Below are positions 45,807 to 55,275 of a stretch of 56,550 nt of DNA, in pieces. The notes under the pieces are model-generated. The model saw only the letters and a list, made by a program, of their open reading frames with translations, ran no database searches and was not told the DNA's origin. This DNA comes from Planctomycetota bacterium (GTDB taxonomy: Bacteria > Planctomycetota > Phycisphaerae > WQYP01), in NCBI GenBank assembly GCA_021799715.1, contig JAJYZY010000001.1:1-56550 (forward strand). The letters run 5' to 3'. Every line of letters begins with the position of its first letter. Within the stretch, counting starts at the first letter, position 1. Made by a program: the position numbers and the translations under genes.

Positions 45807-47207
45807 GTGACTACACTTGGCGTAATTGTTGGAAACCGTGGTTTTTTTCCCGCTCATTTATGTGTTACCGGCCGACAGGAAATATTGGATGTGCTGGCCA
45901 GGCACCATATCAAAACCATCATTTTACCGGCGGAACAGACCAACGGCGGGGCGGTTGAGTCTTTGGCGGATGCCAAAAAATATGCCGAGCTATTTCAGAA
46001 ACATCGCCATGAAATTGACGGCGTACTGGTAACGCTGCCGAATTTCGGCGATGAACGGGCCATTGCCAACACCCTTCGCTGGGCCGGGTTGAATGTGCCG
46101 GTATTGGTGCACGCGTTTAATGATCGCACGCAAACCATGACCATCAAAGATCGGCGCGACAGTTTCTGCGGCAAAATGTCGGCGTGCAACAATCTGCGGC
46201 AATATGGCATCACCTATTCGCTGACGACATTGCATACCGAAGATCCCGGCAGCACGGAATTTTCCGCGGATATTCAACGTTTTGCCGCCACCTGCCGCGT
46301 CGTGCGGGCGTTAAAAGGGGCGAGAATTGGAGCCATCGGCGCTCGGCCGGGCGCGTTTAACACCGTGCGTTACAGTGAAAAAATCCTCGAATCTGCAGGC
46401 ATCAGCATTGAAACGCTGGATCTTTCCGAGGTGCTGGGGGTGGCGACAAAATTACCGGATACCGATGCGGCGGTTAAGGAAAAACTTGCCGGTATTCAGG
46501 GTTATACCGCCACCGGCGGCATACCGCAGCTTAGCGTGATTAAAATGGCCAAGCTCGGCGTGGCGATTGAAAAATTCATCAAAGAACGCGAACTGGTTGC
46601 CACGGCCATTCAATGCTGGACGGCGCTGGAAGAATTCTACGGCGTTGTTCCCTGCACGCTCATGAGCATGATGTCCAACGGTTTACTGCCCAGCGCCTGC
46701 GAAACGGATATTACCGGTGTGGTGGGCATGTACATTCTGCAGGCCGCCTCCGGCAAGCCCGCCGCATTGCTGGACTGGAATAATAATTATGGCACGGACC
46801 CCGATAAAGGCGTGGTGTTTCACTGTTCCAACCTGCCCAAAGATTTCTTTGAAAGCCAGAAGATGGATTATCAGGAAATCATCGCCGGCACCGTGGGACG
46901 GGACAACACCTACGGCACCATTGTCGGTAACATTGCCGCGGGACCGTTCACCTATTGCCGGGTTTCCACCGATGATAACTACGGCATGATTCGCGCTTAT
47001 GTCGGGGAAGGGGAATTCACCGGCGAAAAACTCGATACATTCGGCGGCTACGGCGTGTTTAAAGTTCATCGCCTGCAGGCGCTGTTGCAATTCATTTGTC
47101 GCGAAGGATTTGAACACCACGTTGCCGCCACCAAAGCGGTGGTCGCGGCCGGCATTGATGATGCGTTAAGCAATTATCTGAAATGGAATGTCTATCGGCA
47201 TGAATGA
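45807..47207 (+). CDS. L-fucose/L-arabinose isomerase-like protein
   Basis: 466 aa of the L-fucose isomerase-like superfamily (COG2407 type), which interconvert aldose and ketose sugars with a Mn(II) ion. Visible are TLGVIVGNRGFFP, VLVTLPNFGDERA, IGAIGARPGAFNTVRYSE, CWTALEEFYGVVPC (metal-site Glu), SACETDITG (metal-site Glu/Asp) and LLDWNNNYG. It heads an operon with araB and araD, so its likely reaction is L-arabinose to L-ribulose, replacing classical AraA, which belongs to a different branch. GTG 45807 has GGAG 11 bases upstream. Confidence 0.85.
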   Translation: MTTLGVIVGNRGFFPAHLCVTGRQEILDVLARHHIKTIILPAEQTNGGAVESLADAKKYAELFQKHRHEIDGVLVTLPNFGDERAIANTLRWAGLNVPVLVHAFNDRTQTMTIKDRRDSFCGKMSACNNLRQYGITYSLTTLHTEDPGSTEFSADIQRFAATCRVVRALKGARIGAIGARPGAFNTVRYSEKILESAGISIETLDLSEVLGVATKLPDTDAAVKEKLAGIQGYTATGGIPQLSVIKMAKLGVAIEKFIKERELVATAIQCWTALEEFYGVVPCTLMSMMSNGLLPSACETDITGVVGMYILQAASGKPAALLDWNNNYGTDPDKGVVFHCSNLPKDFFESQKMDYQEIIAGTVGRDNTYGTIVGNIAAGPFTYCRVSTDDNYGMIRAYVGEGEFTGEKLDTFGGYGVFKVHRLQALLQFICREGFEHHVAATKAVVAAGIDDALSNYLKWNVYRHE

Positions 47208-47285
47208 TGATCATGCTTGGCATGTGCCATCACATGGTGGAAACATGGCCTAAACGAAGTAAACGAACAACAAAGTGAGAATATT

Positions 47286-48974
47286 ATGCCCGGCCCATAC
47301 GCCATTGGACTGGATTTCGGAACCGCATCCGTGCGGGCGCTGCTGGTGGAAGTTGCATCCGGTGAAGAAATAGCCACCGGCGTAAGTGCGTATCGCCATG
47401 GTACCGATGGCGTGATGCTCGACGCCCGCGATCCATTGCTGGCCCGCCAGCATCCGCACGATTATCTTGATGGCACGCAGGCCGCCATTTTGGATGTTCT
47501 TGCGCAGGCACGCCGCAAAGTTACGCAATTTGATCCCGGTGATATCATCGGCATTGGCGTGGATACCACTGGAAGTTCCCCCATGCCGGTGGATAAGAAT
47601 GGTGAGTCGCTGGCGTTTGATCCGGCATTTGCCGATAATCCCGCGGCCGCGGTCTGGTTGTGGAAAGATCATACGTCCCATGTTGAGGCCGAGGAAATTA
47701 CCACAATCGCCGCGGCCATGCGTCCGCAATATCTTGCCAAATGCGGGGGGCGATATTCTTCGGAATGGTTCTGGGCAAAAATATGGCATTGTGCCCGTGT
47801 AGCGCCGAAAGTTTTTGATGCCGCTTACACCTGGGTGGAAATCGCGGATTGGATTCCCGCCGCCCTTACCGGCACGATGAATCCCGCCCAACTGCGGCGC
47901 GGCATTTGCGCTGCCGGCCATAAGGCGTTTTACAATCCAGGCTGGGGCGGCTACCCGGATGCGGAATTTCTCGCCGCGCTTGACCCGCGGCTGGTGCGCA
48001 TTGGCAAAACGCTGGCCGGAAAAGCTTTTTCATCTGCGGAAGCGGCCGGCACACTGACGGAAAAGTATGCCAATGCCTTCGGCCTGTCGGCGGGAATACC
48101 CGTGGCGGTCGGGGCTTTTGACGCGCACCTCGGCGCGGTGGGCGCAGGAATAAAAAACAATGTGCTGGTCAAGCTCATCGGCACATCCACCTGCGATATT
48201 ATGGTCGTGCCGGAAACCGCCGCGCTTGCGGATATTCCAGGCCTTTGCGGCATTGTTCCCGGATCGGTGCTGCCGAACTATTTCGGCCTGGAGGCCGGAC
48301 AATCCGCGGTGGGGGATATATTCAACTGGTTTGTATCCGTCGTTCAGCCGCATGGAAATGCCGGTTCGCATGAAGCCCTGACCAGAGCCGCCGCGGAAAT
48401 CAAGCCCGGAGCCAGCGGTCTGATCAGCCTGGATTGGCACAATGGCAATCGCACCATCCTGGTGGATCAACGCCTCACCGGTCTAATCATGGGCCTGACG
48501 CTTCACAGTACCCCCGCGGAGATTTACCGCACGCTTATCGAAGCCACCGCCTTTGGTGCCAGGGTGATTATGGAACGCTTTGAGGAATTCGGCCTGCCGG
48601 TGCATCGGGTCATTAACGGCGGCGGAATATCCGCGAAAAATCATCTGGCCATGCAAATTTATGCCGATGTTATGAATCGGCCCGTGGGCGTATCCCGCAG
48701 TGGACAGACCTGCGCCTTCGGAGCCGCCATTGCCGGAGCAGTGGCCGCCGGAAAAAGCCGGGGCGGGCACGCCACGTTTGATGATGCCATTGTTGCCATG
48801 GTCGGGGAGCCGGCGCATACGTTCACGCCCATCGCCAGCCATGTGGTCATATATGAACGGCTGTTTCAATTGTATCGCCAATTGCATGATGCTTTTGGCC
48901 GCAAAGATTCCACCGCCCATCTCGGTGCCGTGATGAAAGAATTGCTGGACATCCGCGATCAGGCCAGGAGTTGA
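47286..48974 (+). CDS. araB: Ribulokinase
   Basis: 562 aa FGGY-family kinase that phosphorylates L-ribulose to L-ribulose-5-phosphate. The N-terminal phosphate-binding motif is AIGLDFGTASVRALLVE, followed by the substrate-binding region GIGVDTTGSSPMPVD, and the C-terminal domain has VINGGGISAKNHLAMQIYADVMNRP. The size and these segments match AraB more than xylulokinase or glycerol kinase. It lies 78 bases after the isomerase and six bases before... its TGA is immediately followed by the araD start, with the araD binding site inside its last codons. Confidence 0.93.
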   Translation: MPGPYAIGLDFGTASVRALLVEVASGEEIATGVSAYRHGTDGVMLDARDPLLARQHPHDYLDGTQAAILDVLAQARRKVTQFDPGDIIGIGVDTTGSSPMPVDKNGESLAFDPAFADNPAAAVWLWKDHTSHVEAEEITTIAAAMRPQYLAKCGGRYSSEWFWAKIWHCARVAPKVFDAAYTWVEIADWIPAALTGTMNPAQLRRGICAAGHKAFYNPGWGGYPDAEFLAALDPRLVRIGKTLAGKAFSSAEAAGTLTEKYANAFGLSAGIPVAVGAFDAHLGAVGAGIKNNVLVKLIGTSTCDIMVVPETAALADIPGLCGIVPGSVLPNYFGLEAGQSAVGDIFNWFVSVVQPHGNAGSHEALTRAAAEIKPGASGLISLDWHNGNRTILVDQRLTGLIMGLTLHSTPAEIYRTLIEATAFGARVIMERFEEFGLPVHRVINGGGISAKNHLAMQIYADVMNRPVGVSRSGQTCAFGAAIAGAVAAGKSRGGHATFDDAIVAMVGEPAHTFTPIASHVVIYERLFQLYRQLHDAFGRKDSTAHLGAVMKELLDIRDQARS

Positions 48975-48976
48975 CC

Positions 48977-49678
48977 ATGCCGCATGAAGAACTTAAAAAG
49001 CTTGTCTGTCAGGCCAACCGGGATCTTGTAACGCTGGGGTTGGTGGCTCTGACCTGGGGCAATGTCAGCGGGGCGGATCGCTCGGCCGGTGTGATGGCCA
49101 TTAAACCCAGCGGCGTACCTTATGAGAAATTGCAGCCCGCGGATATGGTCGTTCTTTCGCTTGCGGACGGGCAGATTGTTGAAGGCACCGCCCGGCCGTC
49201 ATCCGACACCCCCACGCATTTATATCTGTATCAGAATTGCGCCGATATCGGCGGTATCGTGCACACGCATTCTATTCACGCCACAAGTTTTGCCCAGGCC
49301 AAACGGGAGTTGACCGCCCTGGGCACAACCCATGCGGACACCTTTTACGGGGCAGTGCTCGTGACACGGGATTTACTGCCCGATGAAATCCACACCGATT
49401 ATGAATTAAATACCGGCCGCGTCATCATCGAGTGCTTCCGGGAACGCGGCTTGAATCCCGCACAAATTCCCGGAGTGCTGGTGGCCAGCCATGCGCCCTT
49501 TGCCTGGGGGCCTTCAGCCGCCAAGGCGTTGGAAAATGCTCTGGTGCTTGAACTGGTGGCCAAAATGCAGTTGGAAACCCTGGCCCTGGCACCGGATGTG
49601 CAACCCATCTCCGATGAACTTCTGGATAAGCACTTTCTGCGCAAACATGGTCCGGGTGCGTATTACGGCCAAAAATAG
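48977..49678 (+). CDS. araD: L-ribulose-5-phosphate 4-epimerase
   Basis: 233 aa class II aldolase-fold zinc enzyme that turns L-ribulose-5-phosphate into D-xylulose-5-phosphate, the last step of L-arabinose entry into the pentose phosphate pathway. Zinc ligands are in VHTHSIHATSFAQ and VASHAPFAWG; the early LTWGNVSGADR and IKPSGVPYEKL are family marks. ATG 48977 follows AGGAG; the upstream in-frame TTG (48971) overlaps the araB stop. Confidence 0.94.
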   Translation: MPHEELKKLVCQANRDLVTLGLVALTWGNVSGADRSAGVMAIKPSGVPYEKLQPADMVVLSLADGQIVEGTARPSSDTPTHLYLYQNCADIGGIVHTHSIHATSFAQAKRELTALGTTHADTFYGAVLVTRDLLPDEIHTDYELNTGRVIIECFRERGLNPAQIPGVLVASHAPFAWGPSAAKALENALVLELVAKMQLETLALAPDVQPISDELLDKHFLRKHGPGAYYGQK

Positions 49679-49733
49679 CCGGCACCGATATTCGCCGCGC
49701 AACGGCCCATCAGCATGCACAGTCTTTAAGCCA

Positions 49734-50249
49734 TCAGGGTTGTACTTTTTGGATCGCTTGTGCGTGCGCCAGGCTCCGCCTTAAAAACCGCCGCGTTTGC
49801 CGCGCCCCCATGCTCTGAGCAACATTGATAATGTTTCCCTGCCCGTCGAGTACCAGTATCGTGGGCAATACCTCCACGCCCAGTTTTCGCGCAGCGGCTT
49901 TTCCGTCCGGCGAATCGATATCTTCCCGAACTGCAATAAAATGCCGTTTAACAAGCCGCGCCACGTTTCGATCCGTCCACACCGTGCGATCCATCAAGCG
50001 GCACGGCGGACACCAAGATGCCTGAAAATCCAGCAGCAACAACCGTCCCGTTTTCTTGCCGTTTTGTTCCGCGTTGCGCCAATGTGTGTGCCACAAAATA
50101 TGCCCCGGCGGCGCGGCAACACCCATTTTCACCGCCATGGAATTAAACCACGGTAACATCGAAACCAGTATCATTGTTCCGGCAAACAACGTCATAATCA
50201 CCAGCGATTGCCGGGGAAAACTGTCATAGCGCATCCGGCGTGTTTTCAT
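49734..50249 (-). CDS. Membrane-anchored thioredoxin-fold protein
   Basis: 171 aa with one N-terminal membrane anchor (LVIMTLFAGTMILVSMLPWF) and a periplasmic thioredoxin fold with active site ASWCPPCRLMDRTV. It resembles the C-terminal domain of DsbD or TlpA-like reductases, which supply electrons to oxidised periplasmic proteins. The cis-proline loop is EVLPTILVLD. It faces araD and is divergent from the cas operon. Confidence 0.88.
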   Translation of the reverse strand: MKTRRMRYDSFPRQSLVIMTLFAGTMILVSMLPWFNSMAVKMGVAAPPGHILWHTHWRNAEQNGKKTGRLLLLDFQASWCPPCRLMDRTVWTDRNVARLVKRHFIAVREDIDSPDGKAAARKLGVEVLPTILVLDGQGNIINVAQSMGARQTRRFLRRSLAHAQAIQKVQP

Positions 50250-50391
50250 CAAATGGTTCCAATTCCATGCTTATATTATAGACCAATCCGCATTGCCACC
50301 AAGCCACAAATGTTCTACGGATAGTTCCATTGTGAAAAGTCTAATTGCACGATAAGGTTGTGGTGTCCCGGCGGGAGCTTCAAAATCCCTG

Positions 50392-50400
50392 TGATATACT
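50392..50400 (+). promoter_or_regulatory. Extended -10 promoter of the cas operon
   Basis: TGATATACT: a TG dinucleotide one base upstream of TATACT (5 of 6), 33 bases before the cas3 start codon. No clear -35, as is usual for extended -10 promoters. Confidence 0.45.
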
Positions 50401-50433
50401 CGTCGGTGCGGCAAGAAATTGAGGATTGGTTCC

Positions 50434-52671
50434 ATGGATTATTTCGCGCATACGTATGAACTGCTGGATGGAACAAAGGATCCCGATGAGAGCCATTGGC
50501 AGCCGTTGCGTGAGCACTTGAAAAATGTGGCCGCGCTGGCGGAGAAGTTTGCCCATGAAGCCAGGCCGGGAGATCAGGAATTTGCCCAAGCGGCCTGCGC
50601 CGCCGGATTGCTGCATGATTTAGGAAAATATCGACCAGAATTTCAGCGGATGATCTGCGGGCAGCAACCGAAGGGGGAAACGACGCGGCACAAACAGGTC
50701 GGTGCCGCGGTAGCTGTAGGCGCGGAACGTAAACACTTTGATATATGCTTTTCCATATTGGGCCATCACGGCGGAATCCCCGACGCGGCGGATATGGCGG
50801 AAGGGAGGAAAACGGGGGAACAGGTCGCGCAGGCGGTCATGCCTTTGGCGATTCAGGATTTTCCGGAATTGAAAACAGCCCTCCCGATCCACGCCACATC
50901 TATGCGCGGTTTGGATTGTGATATGCGCACCCGATTGCTGTTTAGTTGTCTGGTGGATGCGGATTGGCTGGACACATCCAATTTTCAAACGCTCCGCAGA
51001 GGCTGTCCGGCCCCGTTGCCGCCGGCAAAATTTGAGGCGGCAGCCTTGCTGAAAGCTGTATTGGCATACATCACATCGCGCGCGCAACAGTGCCTTAATC
51101 CGAATATCGCTCGAATTCGGGCCGAAGTTCTCGCGGCCGCGATTCAAAGTGCTTCCCAAGGGCCGGGGATATTTTCCATGACGGTTCCGACTGGCGGCGG
51201 AAAAACGCTTTCAGCGCTGGCTTTCGCGCTGCGACACGCGGAAAAACATGGCCTGCGGAGGGTCATATATGTAGCGCCCTATTTAAGCATCATTGAACAA
51301 AATGCCGCGGTATTTCGTGCGGCACTGGGCGATGCCACCGGGGATTTAATCCTTGAACACCATAGCATGGTTGAACCAGGGAGAAATGGCGTCAACCGGC
51401 AGGATGACCCGGAGTCACAAACCGCCCAGCGGCTGGCGGAGAATTGGGACGCCCCGATTGTTTTGACCACGAGTGTGCAATTTTACGAATCGCTGTTTTC
51501 CAACCAGCCCTCGCGTTGTCGGAAATTGCACAACATCGCCCGCAGCGTGGTGATTCTGGATGAATGTCAGACGCTTCCGCCGGGATATACCGCGCCGACC
51601 TGCGGGATGTTGGAACAAGCCGCCGGATATTTGGGTTGCAGTATTGTGCTTTGCACGGCTACTCAGCCGGCTTGGAAAAAAGATCCGGTTCGTCTACCCC
51701 AGGGAATCTCGGATGTCCGTGAAATAGCGCCCGATCCTGCCGCACTTTTCCAAAAGCTTAAGCGTGTTAAGGTTGAGTGGCCATCGGCAGACACGGCGGC
51801 TCTTGGCTGGAGCGAAATTGCCGCAGAGATGTCCCGCCATAAGCAGATTCTTTGTGTGGTCAACACACGCACGGCCGCGCTGGAAATCTTTCGAGAACTG
51901 GTAAAAATGGAGACTGGAACATTTCACCTTTCGACCAATATGTGCCCGGCCCACCGCTTGCGCGTGCTCAAAGAGGTGGCGGCAGCTATTAAACGTGGTG
52001 ATCCGTGCCGCCTGATTTCCACGCAGCTTGTCGAGGCAGGCGTCGATCTGGATTTTCCGGTGGTTATGCGTGAAATGGCTCCCCTGGAATCAATCGTTCA
52101 GGCGGCGGGGCGTTGCAACCGTGAAGGAATGTTAAGTTTGCCCAATGGTGTCGGCGGGCGGGTGGTTGTTTTTCGCAGCCGGGACGGAAAAATGCCGCAG
52201 AGCACCTGGTATCGCAACGGTGCAAAAATTGTTGAACAGGATTTCTTGGCCTGCGGGCGTGAGCCGCAAATTGATGCCCCCGCCGATCTTGTCGAATATT
52301 ATCGCAGGCTATACCCCACTGGGAATCTTGATGCCCAGGATATACACACCAAGCGCTCAGGTTATAATTTCCAACAGGTTGCGGAGAGCTATAACATTAT
52401 AGAGGATATAACAACACCGCTGGTGATAGTTAATTGGGAATCGGCACGGCAGGAAGTCGAAAATTTGTTAAGCGAATTGCGAAGCAAGCCGGAGCGCGGT
52501 GTTTACCGCCGGTTGCAGAAATTCACCGTAAACGTTTATGACCACGAGCTGCGGCAAATGGCTGGTGCGTGCTTGATGGACGGTGTTCCAGGGGTTAATG
52601 TCTGCTGTCTACCGTATGACAGCTCTTTTGGTTTGATTGTTGGTGGCATTGCGGCGGTGCCTGTGTTTTGA
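50434..52671 (+). CDS. cas3: CRISPR-associated helicase/nuclease Cas3, type I-C
   Basis: 745 aa. N-terminal HD nuclease domain (~residues 1-215; metal site HLKNVAALAEKFAHE, GLLHDLGKYRPEFQ, LGHHGG, DADWLD), then an SF2 helicase: Walker A VPTGGGKTLSALAF, DECQ box VILDECQTLPPGY, motif III CTATQPAWK, and ISTQLVEAGVDLDFP and AAGRCNREG in the second lobe. It unwinds and degrades target DNA after Cascade recruits it. First gene of the locus; ATG 50434. Confidence 0.95.
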   Translation: MDYFAHTYELLDGTKDPDESHWQPLREHLKNVAALAEKFAHEARPGDQEFAQAACAAGLLHDLGKYRPEFQRMICGQQPKGETTRHKQVGAAVAVGAERKHFDICFSILGHHGGIPDAADMAEGRKTGEQVAQAVMPLAIQDFPELKTALPIHATSMRGLDCDMRTRLLFSCLVDADWLDTSNFQTLRRGCPAPLPPAKFEAAALLKAVLAYITSRAQQCLNPNIARIRAEVLAAAIQSASQGPGIFSMTVPTGGGKTLSALAFALRHAEKHGLRRVIYVAPYLSIIEQNAAVFRAALGDATGDLILEHHSMVEPGRNGVNRQDDPESQTAQRLAENWDAPIVLTTSVQFYESLFSNQPSRCRKLHNIARSVVILDECQTLPPGYTAPTCGMLEQAAGYLGCSIVLCTATQPAWKKDPVRLPQGISDVREIAPDPAALFQKLKRVKVEWPSADTAALGWSEIAAEMSRHKQILCVVNTRTAALEIFRELVKMETGTFHLSTNMCPAHRLRVLKEVAAAIKRGDPCRLISTQLVEAGVDLDFPVVMREMAPLESIVQAAGRCNREGMLSLPNGVGGRVVVFRSRDGKMPQSTWYRNGAKIVEQDFLACGREPQIDAPADLVEYYRRLYPTGNLDAQDIHTKRSGYNFQQVAESYNIIEDITTPLVIVNWESARQEVENLLSELRSKPERGVYRRLQKFTVNVYDHELRQMAGACLMDGVPGVNVCCLPYDSSFGLIVGGIAAVPVF

Positions 52672-52690
52672 AGTTGAGGAACGGAATGTG

Positions 52691-53482
52691 ATGCCGACAC
52701 CTGAAAAAGACATAGTCGCGGTGAAAGTTTGGGGTGACCTGGCCAGTTTTACGCGCCCTGAATTGAAAGTGGAGCGATTGTCGTACCCGATCATGACGCC
52801 TTCTGCGGCGCGTGGTGTTTTGGATGCCATCTTATTTAAGAAGAAGACTGACGCCGCTGGCAAACTCGTTCCCGCGTTCCATTGGCATATTCGTCGCATA
52901 ACGGCGTTACGCCCCTGGTGGCTCGCGGACAAGGCCCCGGACCGCCCGCAATTTATCAGCATTCGCCGCAATGAAATTCAGGGAAAAATCGCGCCCCGCA
53001 CCGTTGGCGGCTGGATGAAGGCCCCGACCTCCGCCCAGCCGTATCTTGTTGATTCCGCCGGACGCGAAAGTGCCGGTGGGCAGAATCGCACGCAACGCAA
53101 TACGATGGCTTTACGTGATGTGGCGTATTTAATTCAAGCCAGTGTGGATATTGGTCCGTTTGACGCCAATGATCCGCCGGTCAAATACCGCGAAATGTTT
53201 TTACGACGAACCGAAAAGGGCCAGTGCTTCCATCGACCGTACTTGGGATGCCGGGAATTTGCGTGCCATTTTGCTCCGCCGGACGGTAGCGAGGAGCCTA
53301 TGAGATGGACCGAATCACTTGGACTGATGCTTTACGATGTGAAATTTGACGGCAACGGGAAAAACCTTCCGGGATTTTTTATGGCGGCGGTGAATGACGG
53401 CGTGCTGCATTGCGACACCGCCGCGCCGGCCGCCGATGGCGCACCATCGGTAAAGGTGCTGGGATGGGAGGAGTCGGCGTGA
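52691..53482 (+). CDS. cas5c: Cas5c (Cas5d), type I-C crRNA-processing subunit
   Basis: 263 aa RAMP protein. In type I-C, Cas5 replaces Cas6 as the endoribonuclease that matures crRNA and then caps its 5' handle. Visible are VKVWGDLASFTRPELKVER at the N-terminus, YPIMTPSAARGVLDAI, and the His/Lys-bearing RRNEIQGKI region. ATG 52691 is 19 bases after the cas3 stop with GAGGAA upstream; GTG 52688 is an alternative. Its last four bases overlap the GTG start of cas8c. Confidence 0.93.
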   Translation: MPTPEKDIVAVKVWGDLASFTRPELKVERLSYPIMTPSAARGVLDAILFKKKTDAAGKLVPAFHWHIRRITALRPWWLADKAPDRPQFISIRRNEIQGKIAPRTVGGWMKAPTSAQPYLVDSAGRESAGGQNRTQRNTMALRDVAYLIQASVDIGPFDANDPPVKYREMFLRRTEKGQCFHRPYLGCREFACHFAPPDGSEEPMRWTESLGLMLYDVKFDGNGKNLPGFFMAAVNDGVLHCDTAAPAADGAPSVKVLGWEESA

Positions 53483-55242
53483 TATTAAGGCGACTTTATG
53501 AGTTGGCGGAACGCGAGAAACTTCTGGACGATCCGGCCTTTGAAAATTTGCCCGTGCCGATCATCGTAAAGGTTGGTGGCGGCGGTCAGTTCTTGGGAAT
53601 TGAAGATCGACACGGCATTGTTGAAATTCCATCGAAGAAGGGGCCGGCGAAAATTAAACCGGGGCGCGGCCGGGAAATCTCGGTTCCCAAGCCGCACGGC
53701 AATACCGCCAACGCGGGTTTTGCGAGATATTTTGTCGACACCCTCGCCCGTGTTCTGCCGGTAAGCGATGAGAAAAAAAGCATTGCCAGCCGCGAAACGT
53801 TCTGGCGGCAGATCGCGGAGGCCGCAACCGCAACGAATGACCCGGCACTGGTTGCTGTCGCCGCGTTTGGTCGGTTATTTACAATTGATGGCCAACTTGC
53901 TGAACGGATCCGCGGGGAAGTGGCGTCGGTGAATCCCGGCCCCGGTGACCGCTGCACCTTCAGTTGGGTTCAGGATGAAGGCCTGACTGTACTGGAGCGC
54001 GAAAGCGTCAAGGCTTGGTGGCGAAAATTCTACGGCCAATTTGACCAGGCCCGGCAAGGCGGAGGCCCGCGCGGAATATGCCAGGTTACCGGTGAATTCG
54101 GACCCATTGCAACGGTCCACGCCACGAAGTTATCCGGTATTCCCGGTGGGATCGCATCCGGGGTCAGCCTGATCTCCAATGATAAGCAAGCTTTCGAAAG
54201 TTACGGACTTGATGGTGCCGCGAACGCGGCAATCGGATACCGTGCCGTGGATGGGTACACACGGGCGATCCAGTCCCTTGTGCAAGAGAAGCTTCATCGC
54301 AGCAAAATCATGTGCGGGGGCGATGTGTTCCTCATCTGGTGCCGCAACAGTGCCGTTGCTGATGACCTCCTGGCGTGCCTTGATGGAACGAGCCCGGAAT
54401 TGGTTGCGAAGCTGATGGATAGTGCCCGCGGCGGCACGAAAGCTGTCGCGGCTGACGCGGACAAATTTTATTGTCTTGCGCTTTCGGGAAATGCCGCTCG
54501 AGCTGTTGTGCGTGATTATCTGGAAACGCCAATTTCCGAGGTGAAAGAAAATCTGCGGCACTGGTTTACTGATCTGAGGATTATCAATCCCGCAGGCAGT
54601 GAAATAACCACCACATTTCCTCTTTGGCAGTTGGCGCTGGCAACCGCGCTTGATAAGGACGCGGTATCTCCGACGATTCCTCCGCAATTATTGGCGGGTG
54701 CCTTTCGGGCTGCACCATTCGGAGACAACATCTTGGCCGCATGTCTGCGGCGTTTACAGGCGGAAGGCACCGGTGGTTTCACGGCGGTACGTCTTGGGTT
54801 AATTAAACTGATACTAGTAAGGAAAGGAATTACCATGAGTGAACAAGCGATGAACTCTGGATCATCGGCGTACTTGTGCGGCCGGTTGATGGCGGTCTTT
54901 GAACGCGCCCAATGGGGTGCGCTTGGGGAAGTCAACGCCAATGTTGTGGACAAATTCTACGGCACCGCCAGCACGGCACCCGGGTTGGTCTTTCCGCGGC
55001 TTTTCAAATCTGTTCAGCAACATATCAGCAAGTTGGAAAATGAGAAACCGGGTATGGCCGGCAATATCAAAAAAGACCTTGAGAATCTTTGCAGCCGTGT
55101 CGATCAATTTCCCCATCTGCTGAAACTCGATCAGCAAGGAGAATTTGCGCTCGGGTTCTACCATCAGCGTGCGGAATATCGCAGGCAGGGCGCGGAAAAT
55201 CGCGAGCGACGCGAGGAACAGAAACAGGCAACGCAATCTTGA
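53479..55242 (+). CDS. cas8c: Cas8c (Csd1), type I-C large subunit
   Basis: 587 aa. Cascade large subunit that recognises the PAM. GTG 53479 overlaps the cas5c TGA (GTGA) and has GGAGGAG upstream; the frame reaches further upstream inside cas5c but is not used. Family marks are the opening VILRRLYELAEREKLLDD, CQVTGEFGPIATVH and SGIPGGIASGVSLISND. The C-terminal ~135 residues form the small-subunit-like helical part, which can also be translated separately (see the Cas11c entry). Confidence 0.93.
   Translation: MILRRLYELAEREKLLDDPAFENLPVPIIVKVGGGGQFLGIEDRHGIVEIPSKKGPAKIKPGRGREISVPKPHGNTANAGFARYFVDTLARVLPVSDEKKSIASRETFWRQIAEAATATNDPALVAVAAFGRLFTIDGQLAERIRGEVASVNPGPGDRCTFSWVQDEGLTVLERESVKAWWRKFYGQFDQARQGGGPRGICQVTGEFGPIATVHATKLSGIPGGIASGVSLISNDKQAFESYGLDGAANAAIGYRAVDGYTRAIQSLVQEKLHRSKIMCGGDVFLIWCRNSAVADDLLACLDGTSPELVAKLMDSARGGTKAVAADADKFYCLALSGNAARAVVRDYLETPISEVKENLRHWFTDLRIINPAGSEITTTFPLWQLALATALDKDAVSPTIPPQLLAGAFRAAPFGDNILAACLRRLQAEGTGGFTAVRLGLIKLILVRKGITMSEQAMNSGSSAYLCGRLMAVFERAQWGALGEVNANVVDKFYGTASTAPGLVFPRLFKSVQQHISKLENEKPGMAGNIKKDLENLCSRVDQFPHLLKLDQQGEFALGFYHQRAEYRRQGAENRERREEQKQATQS
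54835..55242 (+). CDS. cas11c: Internal start within cas8c: Cas11c small subunit
   Basis: 135 aa, in the same frame as cas8c. A strong Shine-Dalgarno (AAGGAAAGGA) ends eight bases before the ATG at 54835 (MSEQAMNSGSSAYLCGR). Separate production of Cas11c from an internal site in cas8c is established for several type I-C systems and needed for a full Cascade. Here the ribosome binding site is as good as that of cas7c (GAAAGGAA). The product is helical and basic, as expected of a small subunit. Confidence 0.85.
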   Translation: MSEQAMNSGSSAYLCGRLMAVFERAQWGALGEVNANVVDKFYGTASTAPGLVFPRLFKSVQQHISKLENEKPGMAGNIKKDLENLCSRVDQFPHLLKLDQQGEFALGFYHQRAEYRRQGAENRERREEQKQATQS

Positions 55243-55275
55243 TGTTACTTCACCCTTATTTGAAAGGAACTTTCC

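Noticed and set aside
50250..50433. CRISPR array or leader upstream of cas3
   Set aside because: No direct repeats of 25-40 bases with regular spacing here or anywhere in the window; only a promoter-like element.
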